Below, one piece after another: positions 1 through 64,000 of a stretch of 64,000 nucleotides of DNA. Both the position numbers and the translations under genes were made by a program. The stretch is from positions 88,617,535 through 88,681,534 of the forward strand of contig BTPG01000006.1 of NCBI GenBank assembly GCA_036245525.1, given 5' to 3'. Below the pieces are notes generated by a model. That model was not told the DNA's origin. It saw only the letters and a program-made list of their open reading frames with translations, and did no database searches. Source of the DNA: Semisulcospira habei. Taxonomy: Eukaryota; Mollusca; Gastropoda; Semisulcospiridae. The stretch's first letter is position 1, and each line of letters opens with the position of its first letter.

Positions 1-93
1 TAACTTGCTGTGGTGTGTCGTGGGCAAAATGAGTTAAGACGCGCCCGGATTGTAGTGACACCGTATCGCGGCCCCTCCTCCAACTCCTTCCAT

Positions 94-160
94 CTGCAAG
101 AGGCATAGATTCACACGAGCCCCTGCACTGCAGGGGCTCATGAGAATCTATGCCTCTTGA
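94..160. repeat. H1 hairpin (CTCATGAG family) in copy Z intron 1
   Basis: CTGCAAGAGGCATAGATTC pairs with GAATCTATGCCTCTTG around CCCCTGCACTGCAGGGG. The same hairpin lies in intron 1 of A (31548-31613) and B (59607-59645, truncated), so it predates the array. Confidence 0.75.
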
Positions 161-392
161 GATCGTCTTGTTTCTCAATTCGTCACACGGGTGATTACGT
201 GTACAGCTATTCGGCTGTTATCGAATCAAACACACTGTGTGAAAAGCCGGGCTGCTCCTGCAGGCTTTACGTACCAATTGTCTGAATTAAAAGAAGAAGA
301 AGGACAAGAAGCTGAGAACGCGATCAAAATAAAAGAGCAATGTGAAATGAGTAACCCCTTAACTGCCAGGGAAAACCAAACACTACCACTAT

Positions 393-460
393 GCAAGAAA
401 CATAAACCCTCATGAGACGCCGCAGCAGCGGGGCTCATGAGGTTTTTATGTCTCTTGTTG
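393..460. repeat. H1-type hairpin in copy Z intron 1
   Basis: CAAGAAACATAAACCCTCAT pairs imperfectly with GGTTTTTATGTCTCTTG. The termini are not recognisable. Confidence 0.6.
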
Positions 461-540
461 GTCCTATTTTCTTCATGCCTACTTTTGGTGGACAGGGAAG
501 CGGAGCGGTGCGTTCTGATTCACGCCGCCTTATCCCATTT

Positions 541-657
541 AGCAGGAGATGGATTGATCATGATAATTCAAGGGTCGTGCCAGATGAGCTTGGCGCATTA
601 AGGCGCCAAGCCGTCATCTGGCACGACCCTTGAATTATCACCATCAATCCATCTCCT
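541..657. mobile_element. H2 foldback MITE in copy Z intron 1
   Basis: Near-perfect hairpin with arms AGGAGATGGATTGATCATGA, AATTCAAGGGTCGTGCC and AGCTTGGCGC around a short loop. The unit probably extends to the TTAA at about 728. Confidence 0.75.
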
Positions 658-1000
658 AAAATTGGTACATAATCGTTAGGCAACACCTCCACAATTTGAG
701 AAATGGGACCTTGGGGCTAAAAGGGTTAAATTAGGGAACGCACACCTCAGTGGAGTATTTTTTTTCATGGGAGGGGTGGTGAGTGGTGGGTGGGCGGGGG
801 GGTGGGGGGGTTGGGGGTTGGGCATCGTCCCTCCCATGTTACTTTCCAGCCTCCAAAATCGAATGAGGAGTGGGGGAGAGGGTGATGGGGTGCAGGCGAC
901 AATCCAGCCCCCCCCCAAACCACAACGGTAGGGGGTGGGTTTGGCGACTGTCTACCAGTCTTAAGGAATCAAACTTAAATCTTACTGAATTCGTTCCGCC

Positions 1001-1036
1001 CCCCCCCCCCCCCCCAAATAAAAAAAAAAAAAAAAA
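1001..1036. repeat. C-run/A-run pair
   Basis: 17 C followed by AAATA and 17 A in copy Z intron 1, a likely site of length error. A G-rich stretch lies at 787-815. Confidence 0.9.
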
Positions 1037-1443
1037 TTCTCCTCATATATTGGGCGTGAGGTGGGGGAGGGGGAGGGGGAGGGGGATTCTCTGCCCCGCT
1101 CCCTCCTCCCACGCCCTCAATTGATTTACCAATAGCTTTTGATAGAACGAGGGTTAGTGACGGATTAGCTTAGCGCCTAGGCAGGATCAAAGCTATTACG
1201 GCACTACTCTTGATCAATCTGGCCGATCCATCTCTATCCGTAGTGCTTGGCGAATGTGTCAAGTGCAGCAGAGAACTCCGCAAAGCTCATTCAATGATTC
1301 CAAATCCCACCGAGTCGTGTGTGCAACGCACATATCATATTACAACGCAGAGCATGCTAAATGCCCTCACCAAAACACTAAACACCATAGTCAACCATAC
1401 TGATCTTGCAGCAGTTCACACTAAAACGAACACTAAAACTTAC

Positions 1444-1501
1444 CTCCATCACAAAGGAAGAAGCAAAGCACAACGGCGAAACACAATTTTACCACCTCCA
1501 T
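1444..1501 (-). CDS. Copy Z: signal-peptide exon of a third paralogue (partial)
   Basis: ATG at 1501 begins 19 codons (MEVVKLCFAVVLCFFLCDG) ending in a phase-1 donor GGAG|gtaagt. Exon 1 of copies A and B ends the same way, in CDG followed by the same donor. The flanks also match: the intron side carries the GTATCGCGG/TTATCGCGG block (57; 31514; 59576) seen in intron 1 of A and B. The remaining exons must lie left of position 1. This exon shows that the array has at least three members. Confidence 0.8.
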
Positions 1502-2070
1502 GTTGTGTACAGTGCTTTGCTTAGCTTGACTACCTATCTATATTTCTTTGTAAGCCGGGCTAACACTGCGGGTGCACAATGTGTAAAGTGCATAAGCTCG
1601 AAAGAGTGTTTTAGCTCTGTGACTCAGGCCCCTTTGAAATCAAGGCCCACAGGCCGACGTCGGCCCCGGTTGGTCCGCGCACGAACGTGCGCGGGCCAAC
1701 TGGGACCGACCGTCAGCCCGATAAACCTTGATCTTACGGCCATAAGCCTGGCGCATGTCACCTAATCTTACTGCACTCAAACCTAAATGAACTCCATGTA
1801 TTACTTTCTGGCGGCTTCACTGAAACTAAAACGAAAGGTCAAACTTAAAATTAAGACTGACAATGATAACGTTGATTTAGCAATATCAGCACTTCATATC
1901 AGTGACGGCCAGTCTAATCAGTGAATGTCCATGACCTTCTCCTGCTAACAAGGTCATTGTGTACGGTCAGACTGATATAGCTTGTGGATGTCAATGATTG
2001 GTAAGAAGGTCAAGGCGCCGAGCTAACAATCAAGCAGACGATCATCAGAACTAACTGACCCTTTGAATGC

Positions 2071-2144
2071 TACTGACTATACCGTTCGGCGGAAAAGACG
2101 CGTGTGACCACGCGTCTTTTCCGCCGAGCGGTATAGTCAGTATC
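2071..2144. repeat. H6 palindrome (TGACTATACC) upstream of copy Z
   Basis: TGACTATACCGTTCGGCGG and AAAAGACGCG pair with the right arm. Related arms occur upstream of copies A (34650-34755) and B (62735-62754 plus 63898-63965, split by a LINE). Confidence 0.75.
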
Positions 2145-2334
2145 AGTCAAGGGGTTAATTAATGAGGGTTATAGTCAAGAAGCTATTAATATTACCTTAG
2201 CGGTTTTGTCAAGAATTAAGCGATAACCTGGTGAGTCTATGAGCTTGGGAGCAGACATCCTCCGAAGTCCAGCAGTAATGACCAGCGTGGATTAGGAAAA
2301 CACACACACACAAACAAAAAAAACCCTCAATTTA

Positions 2335-2600
2335 TTTCATCAGGATATGCAAGATTGTACTGAGATTTTCTTTTGGAAACATGCCTTCGCTAAACGACAA
2401 TAGACGTTGTTCGGAAGTTGGTCAAAATTACACGTGTTTCGACGAAAAAAAGTGGTTTAAAAGCCCGGACAAACACGCAATATCGTTTGTTTGTGCGGGC
2501 TTTTAACCCCTTTGTTTTCGTTGAAACACTGACGTGCAATTTTGACCTACTTCTGATTTCCGGAAATCGTCTATTGGGGCAGCTAACAAATGCGCGCGCA
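2335..2600. repeat. Nested palindromes upstream of copy Z
   Basis: The outer arms (GATTGTACTGAGATTTTC and CTAAACGAC-type ends) resemble 34907-35062. An inner palindrome (TTGGTCAAAATTACACGTG) with TTTAAAAGCCCGGACAAAC arms lies within. Confidence 0.6.
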
Positions 2601-3218
2601 CACGCCGCATGAGCCGCCGAATACGGTCTGTTGCTGTGGCCACACGCTTCCGGTGCATGTAGTAACTTTTCCGCCAGAAATAGTTAAAAAAATTTCCTCC
2701 CTTTTTGCCATTTTTTTAGGGTGTAAAACTTCAATTGTATGCCTTTTTTGGCGTTTTGAGCAACAAAAGGCATGACAGGTGGTGTGAAAAAGAGCAAAAT
2801 CTGGGTAATTTTAGTCGACCTAGTGTGTTCATGGGAGCCTAATTGGGGCATGTGCACGGTTGTATGCAGGCTTGCAGACGACAGTTTTGTCATGGGGTAC
2901 TTAATGCATTTGAGTGTTGTGAAAAACGCTAACTCTTAATTTTTTTAAGAATTGCTGAAATAGCTTCTCCTGTGATGTGCTCCGCGTGGATTTTTTGTTT
3001 TGGCAGAAAAGTTCTTCGTTCATAGTTTTATGCTGCAAAAGGCTAACAGATAACAGTGTGTGAAAAGGGGGCGTAACCTAATTGCCCTGTGTGGCCTGTG
3101 GAGTCCCCTCCGACGTCAATTTATTGATCTGAAACCGGTCGTTGATTTATTCAGTTTGATCTAAGTTTTTACAAGCGTCATGTTCCTCAAAACTGACGCT
3201 ATATTAGCTGCTCTTCCA

Positions 3219-3434
3219 TTAACCCGTTCAGTGCCCGTTGACGGAGATAGTGTTTCTGCAGTCTTCGTCAGTTCAACATCAACAAACCCTAGCCATCTTA
3301 GGAACATGAAGTTCAAAGTGGTGTCAGCAAGAGGCATTGATCCTCATGAGCCCCCGCAACTGCGGGGGGCACATGAGGATCTATGCCTCTAGCAGTTGGG
3401 TGTGTTCAAATTTTCTTGGCACTTAACGGGTTAA
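3219..3434. mobile_element. H1 foldback MITE (TTAA ends)
   Basis: TTAACCCGTTCAGTGCC and GGCACTTAACGGGTTAA terminal repeats enclose the GATCCTCATGAGCCCCCGC hairpin (3325-3396). Confidence 0.85.
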
Positions 3435-4102
3435 ACAATCAATGTGGGGCGTGTCTCCAAAACTTCCCGGGATGAACGTTAGAAGCACGCTTGAGGGGCA
3501 GTTACTGAAGTTTAAAGGGAGGGAACACCGCGATAACAACCTTAGGCGTGAAAAACGTAAATATTGGGCTGCCTCCCCTACAAGACAACGCTTATCCCTT
3601 GTAGAGGTATATTATTATGGATGCGTTACGAGCTTTGCCAGTGGTTCTTGTCGCCTCTCGTGTCCGATCAGAGAGTTTCAGTATTTCGAAGATAAAAGTA
3701 GAGGTGCCTGCTCTCATGGATTGTGAAAAGAAGGGTAGAAAAAGTCTTAGCTGAAGCACTGCACAACATTGAAAACTATAATCCGTCACTGGGTTGTGAT
3801 CTGCAAATTCTAGTGATGAAAGCTCGCCATCAGTGCAGTTGGGCTTTTAAGCGTGGTCAATTATAATAATGATATACCTGTAGGTGATTTCTGACCTCAT
3901 GGCTCTAGGCCATAAGGTCTAAAATTAAAGAACAGCACACATATTAATCACACTATTTTCGTGAGTGGTTCCGTGAATGCCAACCCATATCGAGTGCGTT
4001 CTTCAGTCGAGTTACCGAGCGCATTCTTCAGTCGAGTCAGACTGTTTCAGAGTTTAGCTGGAAGATTAAGCGGCCATTGACTGCCAAGAAGAAGTCAACG
4101 CG

Positions 4103-4178
4103 ATACATCTGCAAGAGACATAGATCCTCATGAGCCCCCGTAGGTGAGGGGCTCATGAGGATCTATGCCTTTTGCTGA
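4103..4178. repeat. H1 hairpin in the copy A 3' flank
   Basis: ATCTGCAAGAGACATAGATC pairs with GATCTATGCCTTTTGCTGA around a GC-rich loop. Terminal repeats are missing. Confidence 0.7.
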
Positions 4179-4716
4179 CACTCTTTGAATCTATGTTTCC
4201 TGTGACGAGGAAAACATTGTGACCCGACCATATGCACGGAAATAAAATTAATGCAACAACATAAATCATAACAAACAAACAAACAAACAACGAGTAACAT
4301 GCCAAAAATCTGTTTTCACGAAGAAAGAATGACTTCTGGACCCCATGAATCATTTGACATTTGCTCATGATTCGGTGATCAGTCATATTTATCTCTTTGA
4401 TTTGCAGCACTGACACAGAAAAAAACATACAGAGAAAACCAACTTTAAAAAATAGCACACAGTTTAATCAGCAAGCACAGCACAAGAATGTTTAATATTG
4501 AATTTTGTGAATTGATACAAAATTAAACAATACAGTACACAATCTCAGCGACATAAGCGGAGGCCATTTTTGTGTTCTGGTCAGTCGACTTGGTTGACCG
4601 ACAGACTGATCAGTTGCCGTTTAAACAGTCCAGCGACTGATGCATTAAATGATCGCTTGAATGTTTGATTGGTTGACTCGCTGACTGATATGCTCATTAA
4701 AATGATTATTTTCATT

Positions 4717-4722
4717 TTTATT
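4717..4722 (-). promoter_or_regulatory. Candidate polyadenylation signal of copy A
   Basis: Canonical AATAAA on the minus strand about 70 nt downstream of the copy A stop codon. It is a single short motif in an AT-rich stretch. The equivalent position of copy B has no perfect hexamer. Confidence 0.4.
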
Positions 4723-4791
4723 AGTTTGATCAATGTTTGGCAGATTGATCGATCTCATGAGTGAATGAATGTTTGGTTGCCATTGATTTCT

Positions 4792-33557
<28,766 letters not shown>

Positions 33558-33653
33558 GTTGTGTGCAGCGGCTTGCCTTGCTCGACTGATTTCCGAGGAA
33601 GCCAAGGGAGCACGGAGTGCAACATGTGCAGCGTACATAAGGTGGAAAGTGTT

Positions 33654-34108
33654 TTAACCCCTTCACTGCCGAGAAAAAAGAGAACACGATCCAATTGCAA
33701 GAGACTTAGATCCTCATGAGTCCCCGCGACTGCGGGGGCCCATGAAGATCTATGCCCCTTAAGCTACGATGCCATACGCACGAATCCGATACGAATATGA
33801 TCCGGACCCGATGCGGTGTTGCAATTTTCCTTCAAAAATTGAGTAATTTTCGTTCAAAGCCGGGTGCGAATTCGTCTCCGCATCGGGCACATGGAAACAC
33901 ACAAACATGAAAAGGACTCGCACGAACGTTCCTGTTTCGGACCCGCATCGGATTCGGATCGTGTTTGTATCGGATTCGTGTTTATGGGTCGGGCGCCTTA
34001 CTGAGACCAACTTGTATCCATGTTTCTTAGACGGTATTGACTTCTTGGTGGATGGATGAGCAGACATCAGAAACAAAAATGCACGTACAGTGGCAGGGAA
34101 GGGGTTAA
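33654..34108. mobile_element. H1 foldback MITE carrying a nested TTA-type element
   Basis: TTAACCCCTTCACTGCC to GGCAGGGAAGGGGTTAA. The hairpin at 33698-33760 and the body after 34001 are interrupted by the 236-bp element 33762-33997. It lies within 100 bp upstream of the copy A start codon. Confidence 0.82.
33762..33997. mobile_element. Harbinger-like MITE (TTA target duplication), nested in H1
   Basis: Flanked by TTA on both sides. The arms share CACGAATCCGATAC and its inverse, with ATCGG-rich subterminal repeats. A 3-bp TTA/TAA duplication suits PIF/Harbinger elements, but no transposase is present. Confidence 0.65.
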
Positions 34109-34906
34109 ATCTGTGACCTGCACACCGGTGAGCTAAAGACTCCCGGGCCGACGTCAGCCTCTGGTGGGGGGGGGGGGGTGGGCTGGGCGGTCCCTATCGC
34201 CCCTCCCCTCCAGTTCCTACGCCACTAGGTTAGTCCTTTGGGTCAGTTGCATAAGTGAGCTTAGTCCTGCGTCACCCACTACGCAAGGTGCTCCGCTCTA
34301 CTTAGTGGCTGTCGCAGGACTAAGCTTACTCATACAACAGGCCCCAAGGGCCTATTTCTTACTGCAACAATGCTCGCGCGTATCACTGACCTAATCTTAC
34401 TGCACTTAAACGTCAGTCAACTTGTTCCTTCTTCAAAGCTTGGAAGTAAAGCACAAGGTGGCACTCAAGATATCATGATTATGCTCATTTTTATCATCGC
34501 ATCATATGGCGGTGTAATCAATGGTTGGCCGTGACCTTTTCCTGCTAACAATGTGCTTTCGACAGTAAGATATTGATATAGCTTGTGGGTCTTAATGATT
34601 TGTAAGAACTCCAAGGCGCCCTTCTCATCAAACAGATTCAACACGTAACCCCCTTGACTGCTAATGACGATATCGCACGGGGAAAAACAAAACCCGGGTA
34701 TGACCATGCGTCTTTTCCGCTGAGTGGCATAGACAGTAAAAGCCAAATGGTTAATCTATATATGAGGGCTATAGTAAAAGCTTTTACCAAAGCGGTTTGG
34801 TCAAGAAGCTATTACCTATGCATTTTGAGGGATGGGGGCGCAGATATCCCAGAGTAAACTTCAGCGGAGGTTAGAATAACAAAAAGAAATAAAAGCTTTA
34901 TTTCCG

Positions 34907-35062
34907 AAGGATAAACAGGATTGTACTGAGATTTAAAAAAAAAAATCGTTTCTAAACGACTATTGGGGAAGCTATAGCTTCCCAATTGTCGTTTAGAAAA
35001 GCGTTTTTTTTTTTTTTTTTTTTTTTTCATCTCAGTACAATTCTGTTTATCCTTCTGAATTA
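34907..35062. repeat. Palindrome upstream of copy A
   Basis: AGGATAAACAGGATTGTACT pairs with AGTACAATTCTGTTTATCCT around TTGGGGAAGCTATAGCTTCC, with A/T homopolymer runs inside the stem. Confidence 0.75.
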
Positions 35063-35179
35063 ATTACGAATGCACACGCGCACGCAGCAGCAGATACACG
35101 CAGATGTATGGCAAACTTCCCAGTGCGCAAAAGGCCATCGGGCCGACGTCGGTCCGATGGCCTTTGTGCACTGGGTTGT

Positions 35180-35896
35180 AACTGGTTAATTCATCTTAGA
35201 ACAAAACGTTTAATGCTAGGACTAAATAATGTGTCCTTAGACAATTCGATTAAATCCTTGGACAAATTCAGTTTACTCCCAGGACAAATTCGATTTACTC
35301 CTAGGACCAATTCGATTTAATCCTAGGACACATTACTTATTCCAACCAAGTAGCCACGATGCCTTCATCAATCACCTTGTCATGTCATGCCGTCTGACTG
35401 GCTGAAAATAGTCCTAGGAATAATTCTTTATTTCTAGGATTTCCTCGAATTTGTCTTATACAGGATAAATTATTTAATCCTAGTATAAATATGTTTTTTC
35501 CTAGGATGAATTAATCAGTTATTAGTGGAAGGGCTAGGGTAGGCCATTACACGTATAACTGATTAATTCGTCATAGGACAAAATATTTAATGGTAGGAGA
35601 AAATAGCTTATCCTATGAATATTCCTATGACTAATTCCAAACAATCAGACAGCAGGAATCGTCCCAATTGACATGACCTGCGGTGACTGGTGGAAAATAC
35701 CTCCATTCATTGGACGATTTCTCTCGAGGCATCATGGCTGATTGGTTGAATTAGTAATTTGTCCTAGGATTAAATCGAATTTGTCCAAGGAGTCAATCAA
35801 ATTTGTCCTAAGATTAAAACAATTTGTCCTAGAATAAATTATTTAGTCGTGGCATAAACTATTTTGTCCTAGGATGATTAATGAGTTATAAGTGGA
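35180..35896. repeat. CCTAGG-box interspersed repeat
   Basis: About twenty imperfect units of ATTTAATCCTAGGACAAATT type, in both orientations, spaced roughly 25-35 nt apart. Ends and centre carry ATTAATTCATC-like arms in inverted orientation. Not found in the A-to-Z gap. Confidence 0.65.
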
Positions 35897-36786
35897 ACGG
35901 CTTCGAATCCGCTCCGACGTCAACCTGAAAACAAGCATCGTGTTTTTCTAAACTGCTGCGCCATTAAACTCTCCAATTCCACAATCAATGTGGGGCGTGT
36001 CCCCAAACCTACCTGGGATGAAGGTTAGAGGCACAACTGAAGGGAAGGTACTGAAGTTCAAAGGGAGGGAACACGGCTTTTAAAACCCTACCCGTGAAAG
36101 GTTCTTGTCGCTCTCGTGTCCAGTCAAAAGTTTATTTCGAAGACAAAGGACGGAAATAAATGTCACAACATAAATCGTAGCAAACAAATGAAGTTACATT
36201 GACAGATAAAAAACTGACAAACAAACAAACAAACAAACAAACAAACAAAACGTGAACAGAAACGAACAACGAGTCACAACAATGTTTTCACGGGGAACAA
36301 AATGGCTGCAGGACTGACACAAACCACATGTATCATTTGTTATTTGTTCACGGTTCGGTGATCAGTCAGATTTATGTGATTTGCAGCACTGACACAGAAA
36401 ACACATACAGAGAAAATAAATTTAAATAGAAAAAAAAATCACACAGTTTAATCAGCAAGCACAGAACAAGAATGTTTGATATTGCACAATATTTTCTAAA
36501 TTAATACAAAAGCAAAATTAGAGTACAAAATCTCAGCGACATAACCGGAGGCCATTTTTGTGTTCTGATGAGTCGACTTGACAAACTGATCAGTTGCCGT
36601 TTAAACAGTCGAGCGATTGGTCGGTTTAATAGACTGATGCATTAAATGATCGGTTGAATGTTTGATTGGGTGACTCACTGACTGAGAGGCTAAATAAATA
36701 ATTATTTTCATATATTAGTTTGCTCAATGTTAGGTAGTTTTATCGATTAGTGAGCGAATGACTGTTTGGTTCCATAGAGGATTTCT

Positions 36787-61933
<25,147 letters not shown>

Positions 61934-62029
61934 GTTGTGTGCAGTGCCTTGCCTAGCTCGACTGATTTTTTAAGAAGCCATGCGAGCACTGAGTGCAGAA
62001 TGTGCAACGTACACCAGCTGGAAAGTGCT

Positions 62030-62107
62030 TTAACTCCTACACTGCCGAGAAAAAGAGAACACGGTCCACGACTGCAAGAGACATAGATCCTCGTGAACCC
62101 CCGCATT
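62030..62107. repeat. H1 MITE left fragment in the copy B promoter region
   Basis: TTTAACTCCTACACTGCC and CAAGAGACATAGATCCTCGT; the rest has been replaced. It corresponds to the H1 MITE upstream of copy A (33654). Confidence 0.6.
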
Positions 62108-62297
62108 CGGATTTTGGCTTTTTGGTCGTTGGATGGGGTCGTTGGTGGGGTGAGTGGGCAGATGGCCAATGATATTCTCTCCCGCTCCTCCCCCCCCCCC
62201 ACACCACCCCCCTCCCTCCATATTTTCTTTGAGGGGGGTAGGGCGGGGCCATCCCTATCCCTCCTCCCCTCCAGTTCCGACTTCACTATGTCAGTCC

Positions 62298-62420
62298 TTG
62301 GGCTCAGATGCAAGAGTGAGCTTAGTCCTGCGTCATCCACTACGCAAGGTGCTCCGCTACAGCGGAGCACCTTACTTAGTGGCTGGCGCACGACTAAGCC
62401 CACTCATACAACTGGCTCCA
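62298..62420. repeat. Palindrome in the copy B promoter region
   Basis: GTGAGCTTAGTCCTGCGTCA with GGTGCTCCGC at the centre pairs with GCGGAGCACC and the inverse arm. A related copy without the centre lies at 34243-34345 upstream of copy A. Confidence 0.65.
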
Positions 62421-62754
62421 AGGGCCTATTTCTTACTGCAACAATGCTCGCGCCTATCACTGACCTAATCTTACTGCACTTAAAAGGTAAATCAACTTGT
62501 TCCTTCTTCAAAGCTTGGAAGTAAAACGCAAGGTGACACTCAAGGTATAATGAGTATGCTGGCTTTAGTAATCAGCGCATCATATGACGGTTTAATCAGC
62601 GGCTGGCCATGGCCTTTTCCGACTAACAAGGTACTTTTGACAGCAAGATATTATAATATGGTGTGTGGACATCAATGATTTGTAAGAACTCCACGGCGCC
62701 CATCTCATCAAAGAGATTCATAACTTAACACCGTGACTGCTACATGGCGGAAAA

Positions 62755-63897
62755 TAATAATAATAATAATTACGGTATTTATAATGCGCTTATCTTATAA
62801 TAATTATAACTCTAAGCGCACACTCACAACTCGCGCACGCATGCGCACGCTTTAGACAATGACTCACGTACCACAAACAGTGAAATACATTACGACGGTC
62901 AGCTTGGGGTGGGGAGTGCGGTGATATAGTGCTAAAACTGTTGAAAGAGGTGAGTTTTGAGGGCGGACTGGAAGGAGGAGAGAGAGTGTTTCTGACGAAG
63001 AGAGAGTGGGAGAGTGTTCCAGATGGATGGACCGTAGACGGAGAAGGAGCGGGGACCGAAAGTGTTAAGTTTGGTGCGAGGGATGTGGAGGCGGAGAGGG
63101 TCGGAGGCAGAGCGGAGGGAGCGGGAAGGTGTGTAGGGGTGAAGTAAGTTGGAGAGATAGGCAGGAGCGCAGTTGTTCAGGGATTTGTAGCAGAGAGACA
63201 GAACTTTGTATTGGATGCGTTGGGGGATGGGGAGCCAGTGAAGGATTTTGAGCAGGGGTGTGATGTGGTCGGATTTTTTCTTTCTGAGGACGAGACGGGC
63301 AGCATTGTTCTGGACGCGTTGGAGAGTGAAGATGGTGGAGTGAGGGAGACCGGAAAGGAGAGAGTTGCAATAGTCGATGCGAGATAAGATGAGAGAGACA
63401 GCAAGTTTGGTGGCAGCTTCGGTAGTGAGGTATTTTCTGATCTGACTGATGCGGCGAAGGTGGAAATAGCATGCCTGGGTCGTGGCGGAGACGAAGTTGG
63501 TCATGGACAGAGAGGAATCGAGGATGACGCCGAGGTTCTTGGCCGAGTCAGAGAGGGAGATGGGGGTGCTATCGAGTTGAAGGTGGAGAGAGGGAGGGAG
63601 CTGGGAGAGTTTTTGGCGAGTGCCTACCAGCATGGCTTCCGTTTTGTCGTCGTTCAGTTTCAGCTTGTTTGCTGTCATCCAGTTTTTCACGTCTTTGTAG
63701 CAGTCAGCCGTGCGAGTCAGTAGTGACTGAGTGTTGTCGAGTTTGTCTTTGTCTTGCAGTTGTGAGTCGTCAGCGTAGAGGTGGTGGTGTATGCGGTGAG
63801 ACTGGATGATGTTGGACAGAGGAGAGGTGTAGAGTGTGAAAAGGACCGGGCCCAGGACGGATCCTTGTGGAACTCCGCAGGAGAGCGTTACCGGGTT
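62755..63897 (-). mobile_element. 5'-truncated LINE (L2/CR1-like), inserted into an H6 palindrome
   Basis: Minus-strand reverse transcriptase fragment with a (TTA)n 3' tail, flanked by GGAAAA (62749-62754 and 63898-63903). The interrupted host is the H6 palindrome, whose arms continue on both sides. Confidence 0.8.
62932..63897 (-). CDS. LINE reverse transcriptase, C-terminal part
   Basis: Open from the truncation point through [13 protein letters not shown] (RT block), LYADDSQL (catalytic YADD), [14 protein letters not shown] and [11 protein letters not shown]. The C-terminal segment [44 protein letters not shown] is typical of L2/CR1/Rex-type LINEs. About 321 residues remain; endonuclease and ORF1 are missing. 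It reads without frameshifts, so insertion is recent, and it lies in the promoter region of copy B. Confidence 0.85.
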   Translation of the reverse strand, partial: NPVTLSCGVPQGSVLGPVLFTLYTSPLSNIIQSHRIHHHLYADDSQLQDKDKLDNTQSLLTRTADCYKDVKNWMTANKLKLNDDKTEAMLVGTRQKLSQLPPSLHLQLDSTPISLSDSAKNLGVILDSSLSMTNFVSATTQACYFHLRRISQIRKYLTTEAATKLAVSLILSRIDYCNSLLSGLPHSTIFTLQRVQNNAARLVLRKKKSDHITPLLKILHWLPIPQRIQYKVLSLCYKSLNNCAPAYLSNLLHPYTPSRSLRSASDPLRLHIPRTKLNTFGPRSFSVYGPSIWNTLPLSLRQKHSLSSFQSALKTHLFQQF

Positions 63898-64000
63898 GGA
63901 AAAGACGCGTGTGACTATGCGTCTTTTTTCGCTGAGAGGTATCGTCAGTAAAGGCCAAAGCGTTAACCCATTACATCCTGAGGCTGATTTTGTGAAATTT

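Larger units (their letters stand above)
1502..4791. other. Intergenic region A-to-Z: 3' flank of copy A and promoter side of copy Z
   Basis: This 3.29-kb gap separates the stop of copy A from the start codon of copy Z. It is collinear in part with 33558-36786: both contain a shared block beginning CAATGTGGGGCGTGTC (3438; 35983). It contains several palindromes (2071-2144, 2335-2600, 3219-3434, 4103-4178) and no convincing extra gene. The copy Z promoter should lie near 1502-2000, but no TATA box or initiator could be assigned. Confidence 0.6.
33558..36786. other. Intergenic region B-to-A: 3' flank of copy B and promoter side of copy A
   Basis: This 3.23-kb gap is nearly the same length as the A-to-Z gap and shares blocks with it and with 61934-64000. 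It holds an H1 MITE with a nested TTA element (33654-34108), a palindrome at 34907-35062, and the CCTAGG-box repeat at 35180-35896, which has no counterpart in the A-to-Z gap. No extra coding sequence is supported. Confidence 0.6.

Noticed and set aside
3325..3396. Rho-independent terminators, CRISPR repeats or pre-miRNAs among the GC-rich hairpins
   Set aside because: The DNA is intron-bearing and eukaryotic. The hairpins are dispersed rather than regularly spaced, and TTAA-bounded units with empty sites identify them as MITEs. Stems are too long and perfect for ordinary pre-miRNAs.

Overview
The window is eukaryotic genomic DNA from an animal, most likely a marine invertebrate and probably a mollusc. 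Short exons with GT-AG splice sites are separated by long introns packed with microsatellites, tRNA-derived SINEs, LINE fragments and several dozen foldback (hairpin) MITEs. The mollusc assignment is an inference from repeat style and gene content; nothing in the window proves it.

The backbone is a head-to-tail tandem array of one gene on the minus strand. Three copies are present, called Z, A and B here. Copy A (start codon 33557, stop 4792) has 19 exons encoding about 772 residues. Copy B (start 61933, stop 36787) has the same 19 exons. Only the signal-peptide exon of copy Z (1444-1501) lies in the window; the rest runs off the left edge. Start-to-start distances are about 32.1 and 28.4 kb, and the two intergenic gaps are both about 3.2-3.3 kb. 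The protein is predicted to be secreted, and its motif order resembles raffinose-synthase/alpha-galactosidase-type glycoside hydrolases (GH36, clan GH-D): beta-rich N-terminal half, TIM-barrel-like core, C-terminal beta domain. Copy B carries a +1 frameshift in exon 18 that would remove its last domain.

Aligning copies A and B gives natural occupied/empty-site comparisons. Intron 9 of copy A holds an 8.35-kb P/THAP-type DNA transposon (13801-22151) with terminal inverted repeats, a 7-bp target duplication and two convergent spliced genes: a THAP-domain transposase of about 842 residues on the minus strand, and an unfamiliar 328-residue basic protein on the plus strand. Copy B lacks it. It sits inside a TTAA-flanked foldback MITE, and B keeps the matching empty TTAA site.

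Several foldback families share TTAA ends and a TTAACCC-TTCA-like terminus although their hairpins are unrelated. Other mobile DNA includes TTA-flanked Harbinger-like MITEs (5799-6290; 33762-33997), a TA-flanked palindromic family, a 517-bp inverted-repeat element with 12-bp duplications (43039-43555), a LINE RT fragment (62755-63897), an older decayed LINE (about 32640-33340) and two SINE families. No rRNA, functional tRNA, CRISPR array or prokaryotic feature was seen.
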